NCBI GenBank assembly: GCA_002313895.1
Contig: DCAW01000092.1
Coordinates: 1 to 8,306 of the forward strand
Length of the DNA stretch: 8,306 nucleotides
DNA from: Dehalococcoidia bacterium UBA1123
GTDB taxonomy: Bacteria > Chloroflexota > Dehalococcoidia > Lucifugimonadales > UBA1123
Direction: 5' to 3'
Both the position numbers and the translations under genes were made by a program. The stretch's first letter is position 1; every line of letters begins with the position of its first letter. The notes under the pieces were generated by a model. It was not told the DNA's origin. It ran no database searches and saw nothing but the letters and a program-made list of their open reading frames with translations. This document shows positions 5,304 to 8,306 of the stretch, in pieces.

Positions 5304-7868
5304 ATGGTTACCAAGACCGATTATGGTTTCATAAGGTCCACACAGATTGTGGACGAGATGCGAAGTTCGTATCTGGATTACTCGATGTCCGTCATCGTAT
5401 CCAGGGCGCTGCCAGATGTTCGCGATGGCCTCAAACCAGTGCAGAGACGCATTTTGTTCGCCATGGACGACCTGAGCATGAGGTCAAATTCCAGCTTCAA
5501 AAAGAGCGCCCGATTGGTGGGCGACGTCCTAGGCAAATGGCATCCCCACGGTGACTCTGCTGTCTATGACGCAATGGTCCGAATGGCCCAGCCGTTCAGC
5601 CTGCGGATGCCTCTGGTCGACGGCCAAGGAAACTTCGGCAGCGTTGACAACGACCCGCCAGCAGCAATGCGATACACCGAGGCGCGGCTCTCTCCAATCG
5701 CCGAAGAAATGCTGGCTAACATCGACCAGGAAACCGTCGATTTCGCTGACAATTTCGACGGCTCGCTCAGAGAGCCTCGGGTTCTGCCGTCTCGAATCCC
5801 AAACCTTCTGATTAACGGGGCTTCCGGCATTGCCGTTGGCATGGCGACCAACATCCCCCCTCATAACCCGAGGGAAGTCTGCAACGCAATCAATGCGCTT
5901 ATCGACGACCCTGACTTGACCTCAGAACAGCTCATGCGCTACGTGAGAGGGCCGGATTTTCCCACCGGCGCCACAATCATGGGCCGCGAGGGAATCCGCA
6001 ACACCTACACAACCGGGCGGGGACAGATCATCGTGAGAGCGAAGGCCGAAATCGAGCCTATGGAACGCTCGAATCGTATGCAAATAATCGTCAACGAACT
6101 GCCTTATCAAGTCAACAAAGCCGCCCTCGTGGAGAAGATCGCGGGACTGGTCAAGACCAAGCGCGTTGAGGGCATCACAGAAATCCGCGACGAGTCCGAC
6201 CGAGACGGCATGCGCGTGGTCATGGAGCTTCGCGCCGGAGTCCAGCCTCAGATCGTGCTCAACAACCTGTACAAGCACTCGGCAATGCAGCAGTCCTTCT
6301 CGGCCAACATGCTGGCCCTGGTTGACGGCATGCCCAGGACGATCACCCTCAGAGTCGCGTTGCAACAGTTCATCGCCTTCCGGCAGTCGGTCATCCGCCG
6401 CAGAACCGAGTTTGAGCTAAGGCGTGCCCGCGAACGCGCCCACATCCTGGCCGGCCTGCGAATCGCCATAAGCAACATGGATGAGGTTATCCGCCTTATC
6501 CGAGCTTCCGAGAGCGCAGAGGCCGCCCGCGCCCAGTTGATGACCCGTTTCGGACTGGATGAACGCCAGTCCCAAGCCATCCTGGATATGCAGTTAAGAC
6601 GCCTCGCCGCTTTGGAGCGGGAACGCCTTGAGACCGAGTATCAAGCGTTGCAAACCACGATTCAGGGCATGGAAGAACTGCTCGCCGACGAGAGCAAGAT
6701 TCTGACTCAGGTCAAAGAAGAAACTGACAATATCAAAAAGAAGTACGGCGAAAAACGCCGCACCGAAATCAGCGGCGACGCCCATGACCTCAGCCGTGAG
6801 GAGCTAGAGGCCCACGAACAGATTGTAGTCACCCTCAGCCAGGGCGGGTACGTCAAACGCATAGCCGCCAGCACCTACCGCAACCAGCACCGTGGGGGCA
6901 AGGGTGTTGTCAGCATGAACAAGCGCGACGACGACGCCGTGAAGCACATCCTCGTTGTGGACACGCATCAAAAGCTGCTGTTCTTCACCAACAAGGGCCG
7001 CGTGCTATCGATCACAGCCTATGAACTCCGGCCTGACCTGTCCCGCAACACGCGGGGAGTGCCTGTCGTGAATGTGCTGGCGATCACAGACACCGAGAAA
7101 ATCAGCAAGGTCATAGCTGTAAGCGGCGATGAACTGGAACACGGCGACAATCGGTACCTGGTGCTGACGACTCGGACTGGACGCATCAAGCGCGTCGTCC
7201 TCAACTCTGTGTCCAACATCCGGCCATCGGGACTCATAATCATGAACCTGAAGCCAGAAGATGAGTTAGTCTCGGTGCGACTGGCCGATCAAGAAGACGA
7301 CGTGATTATCGTGTCCGAACAGGGCATGTCGATCCGATTCCCGGTAACAGAAGTTCCGCTGCGCCAGCGCGCCGCCGGTGGCGTCAAGGGTATAACACTC
7401 CGAGGCAAGGACAGAGTCATATCGATGGACGTTGGAACCCCCGACACTCGACTGCTGGTGATCAGCAAACTGGGTTATGGTAAGCTCACGCCGCTGGAAA
7501 ATTACCGCACTCAGGGCAGGGGCGGCATCGGAGTCAAGACATTCAACATCCGCACAAAGACGGGCGTCGTGGCCGACGCTCAGATAATCGACGACAGCAA
7601 AGAGATTTATGTCGTCTCTGAGCAGGCCCAGGTGCTGCGGACCAACCTCTCCGAAATTCGGAGCATGGGCCGCGCGACCCAGGGCGTCACAATATTCAAA
7701 CCTGCGCCAGGGGACGCAGTGTCATCTATCGAAGCTGTAAGCGACCTCAACTTGGACGAGGAAGAGAGCCCGGATGCTCAGGCCAAAGGCAAATCATCCC
7801 CTAATGGCAAGGCCAAAACCAATGGTCAGCGCAACGGCACACAGAAGAAGATGGACGGTTTGGAGTAG
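5304..7868 (+). CDS. gyrA: DNA gyrase subunit A
   Basis: A complete 854-residue GyrA, the breakage-reunion subunit that with GyrB introduces negative supercoils. The N-terminal winged-helix and tower domains occupy about 1-500. Catalytic Tyr124 lies in AMRYTEARL. The quinolone-resistance region reads HPHGDSAVYD (80-89) with Ser85 and Asp89, equivalent to E. coli Ser83 and Asp87, so no classical resistance substitution is present. A long coiled-coil segment (about 430-480) precedes the C-terminal beta-pinwheel (about 505-815). The GyrA box is QHRGGKG (528-534), differing from QRRGGKG at one position but keeping RGGKG, which supports gyrase over topoisomerase IV ParC. The tail is an acidic patch (817-821) then Lys/Asn/Gly-rich to the end. 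Start ATG at 5304 has AGGAG 6 nt upstream. gyrB is not adjacent. Confidence 0.97.
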   Translation: MVTKTDYGFIRSTQIVDEMRSSYLDYSMSVIVSRALPDVRDGLKPVQRRILFAMDDLSMRSNSSFKKSARLVGDVLGKWHPHGDSAVYDAMVRMAQPFSLRMPLVDGQGNFGSVDNDPPAAMRYTEARLSPIAEEMLANIDQETVDFADNFDGSLREPRVLPSRIPNLLINGASGIAVGMATNIPPHNPREVCNAINALIDDPDLTSEQLMRYVRGPDFPTGATIMGREGIRNTYTTGRGQIIVRAKAEIEPMERSNRMQIIVNELPYQVNKAALVEKIAGLVKTKRVEGITEIRDESDRDGMRVVMELRAGVQPQIVLNNLYKHSAMQQSFSANMLALVDGMPRTITLRVALQQFIAFRQSVIRRRTEFELRRARERAHILAGLRIAISNMDEVIRLIRASESAEAARAQLMTRFGLDERQSQAILDMQLRRLAALERERLETEYQALQTTIQGMEELLADESKILTQVKEETDNIKKKYGEKRRTEISGDAHDLSREELEAHEQIVVTLSQGGYVKRIAASTYRNQHRGGKGVVSMNKRDDDAVKHILVVDTHQKLLFFTNKGRVLSITAYELRPDLSRNTRGVPVVNVLAITDTEKISKVIAVSGDELEHGDNRYLVLTTRTGRIKRVVLNSVSNIRPSGLIIMNLKPEDELVSVRLADQEDDVIIVSEQGMSIRFPVTEVPLRQRAAGGVKGITLRGKDRVISMDVGTPDTRLLVISKLGYGKLTPLENYRTQGRGGIGVKTFNIRTKTGVVADAQIIDDSKEIYVVSEQAQVLRTNLSEIRSMGRATQGVTIFKPAPGDAVSSIEAVSDLNLDEEESPDAQAKGKSSPNGKAKTNGQRNGTQKKMDGLE

Positions 7869-7902
7869 ACAATATCATTCCTGATCAAGTTTAATTCGAG
7901 CC

Positions 7903-8306
7903 ATGCCGACACTTACAATAACCGCATCAAAAAGGTTTGGCCAGGCGGGGTTGCTAACTGGCAACACGCGCAATATTGACCCACGCGACGCGGGATGTGG
8001 GTTTGAAGAGGTCACAATTGATCTTCGACAATGCGTTGCAATTCGACCCGCAGCGACTTTTTGGTGTTTGATTTTCGCCTTGCAAGTTATGAAATTGGGG
8101 GCATCTTATCAACTCTTGGTTCCAGAAGAACCGAGGGCAGCAATATACCTAAATTCGATTGGCTTGTTTCGGTGTTTAGAAGAGTTTGACGTTTCCATCA
8201 TTGGCGAACATTTGGATCGAACGAATCGGGATCAAATAATTCTCCCGTTGACGAAATTTAGTTCCGATTTTGACGCCGAGAAAGTCACGAATGTAATTTA
8301 CGAACG
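7903..8306 (+). CDS. Partial protein with STAS-like N-terminal domain (possible regulator), truncated by window end
   Basis: An open frame starts at ATG 7903, 34 nt after gyrA, and stays open through the last base: 134 complete codons, no stop. The first 110 residues resemble STAS-like domains: a beta-strand and Asp (EEVTIDLRQC, 35-44), a long hydrophobic helix (ATFWCLIFALQVMKLG, 51-66), a strand YQLLVPEEP (69-77), then AAIYLNSIGLFRCLEEF (79-95), which parallels the 'YLxRMGFF' helix of that family. Related proteins often carry a histidine-kinase-like ATPase domain afterwards, but that part is outside the window. An in-frame TGA at 7882-7884 limits upstream starts; no clear Shine-Dalgarno precedes the ATG. 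The DNA is visibly AT-richer than gyrA. The reality of the gene is fairly sure; its function is a guess. Confidence 0.6.
   Translation, partial: MPTLTITASKRFGQAGLLTGNTRNIDPRDAGCGFEEVTIDLRQCVAIRPAATFWCLIFALQVMKLGASYQLLVPEEPRAAIYLNSIGLFRCLEEFDVSIIGEHLDRTNRDQIILPLTKFSSDFDAEKVTNVIYE

Noticed and set aside
5279..5554. 91-codon open frame overlapping the gyrA start
   Set aside because: It overlaps the highly conserved GyrA N-terminus in another frame, and its translation has no recognisable features.

Overview
The window looks like a piece of a bacterial chromosome, most plausibly a Chloroflexota member of the SAR202 / Dehalococcoidia type. Three things point there: a lipoprotein whose N-terminus has an 'EATIEARVVATVVA' stretch followed by a long Thr/Pro linker; a GyrA active-site neighbourhood of the 'VDNDPPAAMRYTEARL' type; and an enolase-superfamily gene in one operon with a luciferase-like (LLM) flavin/F420 oxidoreductase, two families reported as expanded in SAR202. 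The lineage is an inference from family resemblance. Coding density is high and most genes are GC-rich. No tRNA, rRNA, CRISPR array, insertion sequence or phage gene is visible.

Layout. 1-243 (+): 3' end of a GH114-type glycoside hydrolase whose last codons are displaced by one extra A in a run of seven. 292-3177 (-): a three-gene operon transcribed right to left, namely a rhamnonate-dehydratase-like enolase-superfamily enzyme, an LLM-class oxidoreductase, and a lipoprotein trypsin-like protease whose GTG start overlaps the oxidoreductase stop. 3178-3423: a divergent intergenic region with nested inverted repeats. 3424-5006 (+): a crotonase-fold protein without the classical catalytic glutamates, then a class I glutamine-amidotransferase-like peptidase C26, both starting at GTG. 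5007-5303: an AT-rich regulatory region with a good extended -10 promoter and several dyads, including a 28-nt near-perfect palindrome. 5304-7868 (+): complete gyrA. 7903-8306 (+): the start of an AT-richer gene that runs off the window and resembles STAS-like domains.

Functionally, the minus-strand operon suggests catabolism of a sugar acid or other hydroxyacid (dehydration by the enolase-superfamily enzyme, a flavin/F420 redox or oxygenation step by the LLM enzyme) plus a surface-anchored protease. The plus-strand pair handles acyl-CoA and gamma-glutamyl-type chemistry with unknown substrates. gyrA is housekeeping. I do not see a clear novel multi-gene system. The most interesting items are the A7 frameshift, the atypical crotonase active site, the structured intergenic DNA at 3293-3412 and 5103-5247, and the compositional break with a STAS-like partial gene at the right end.
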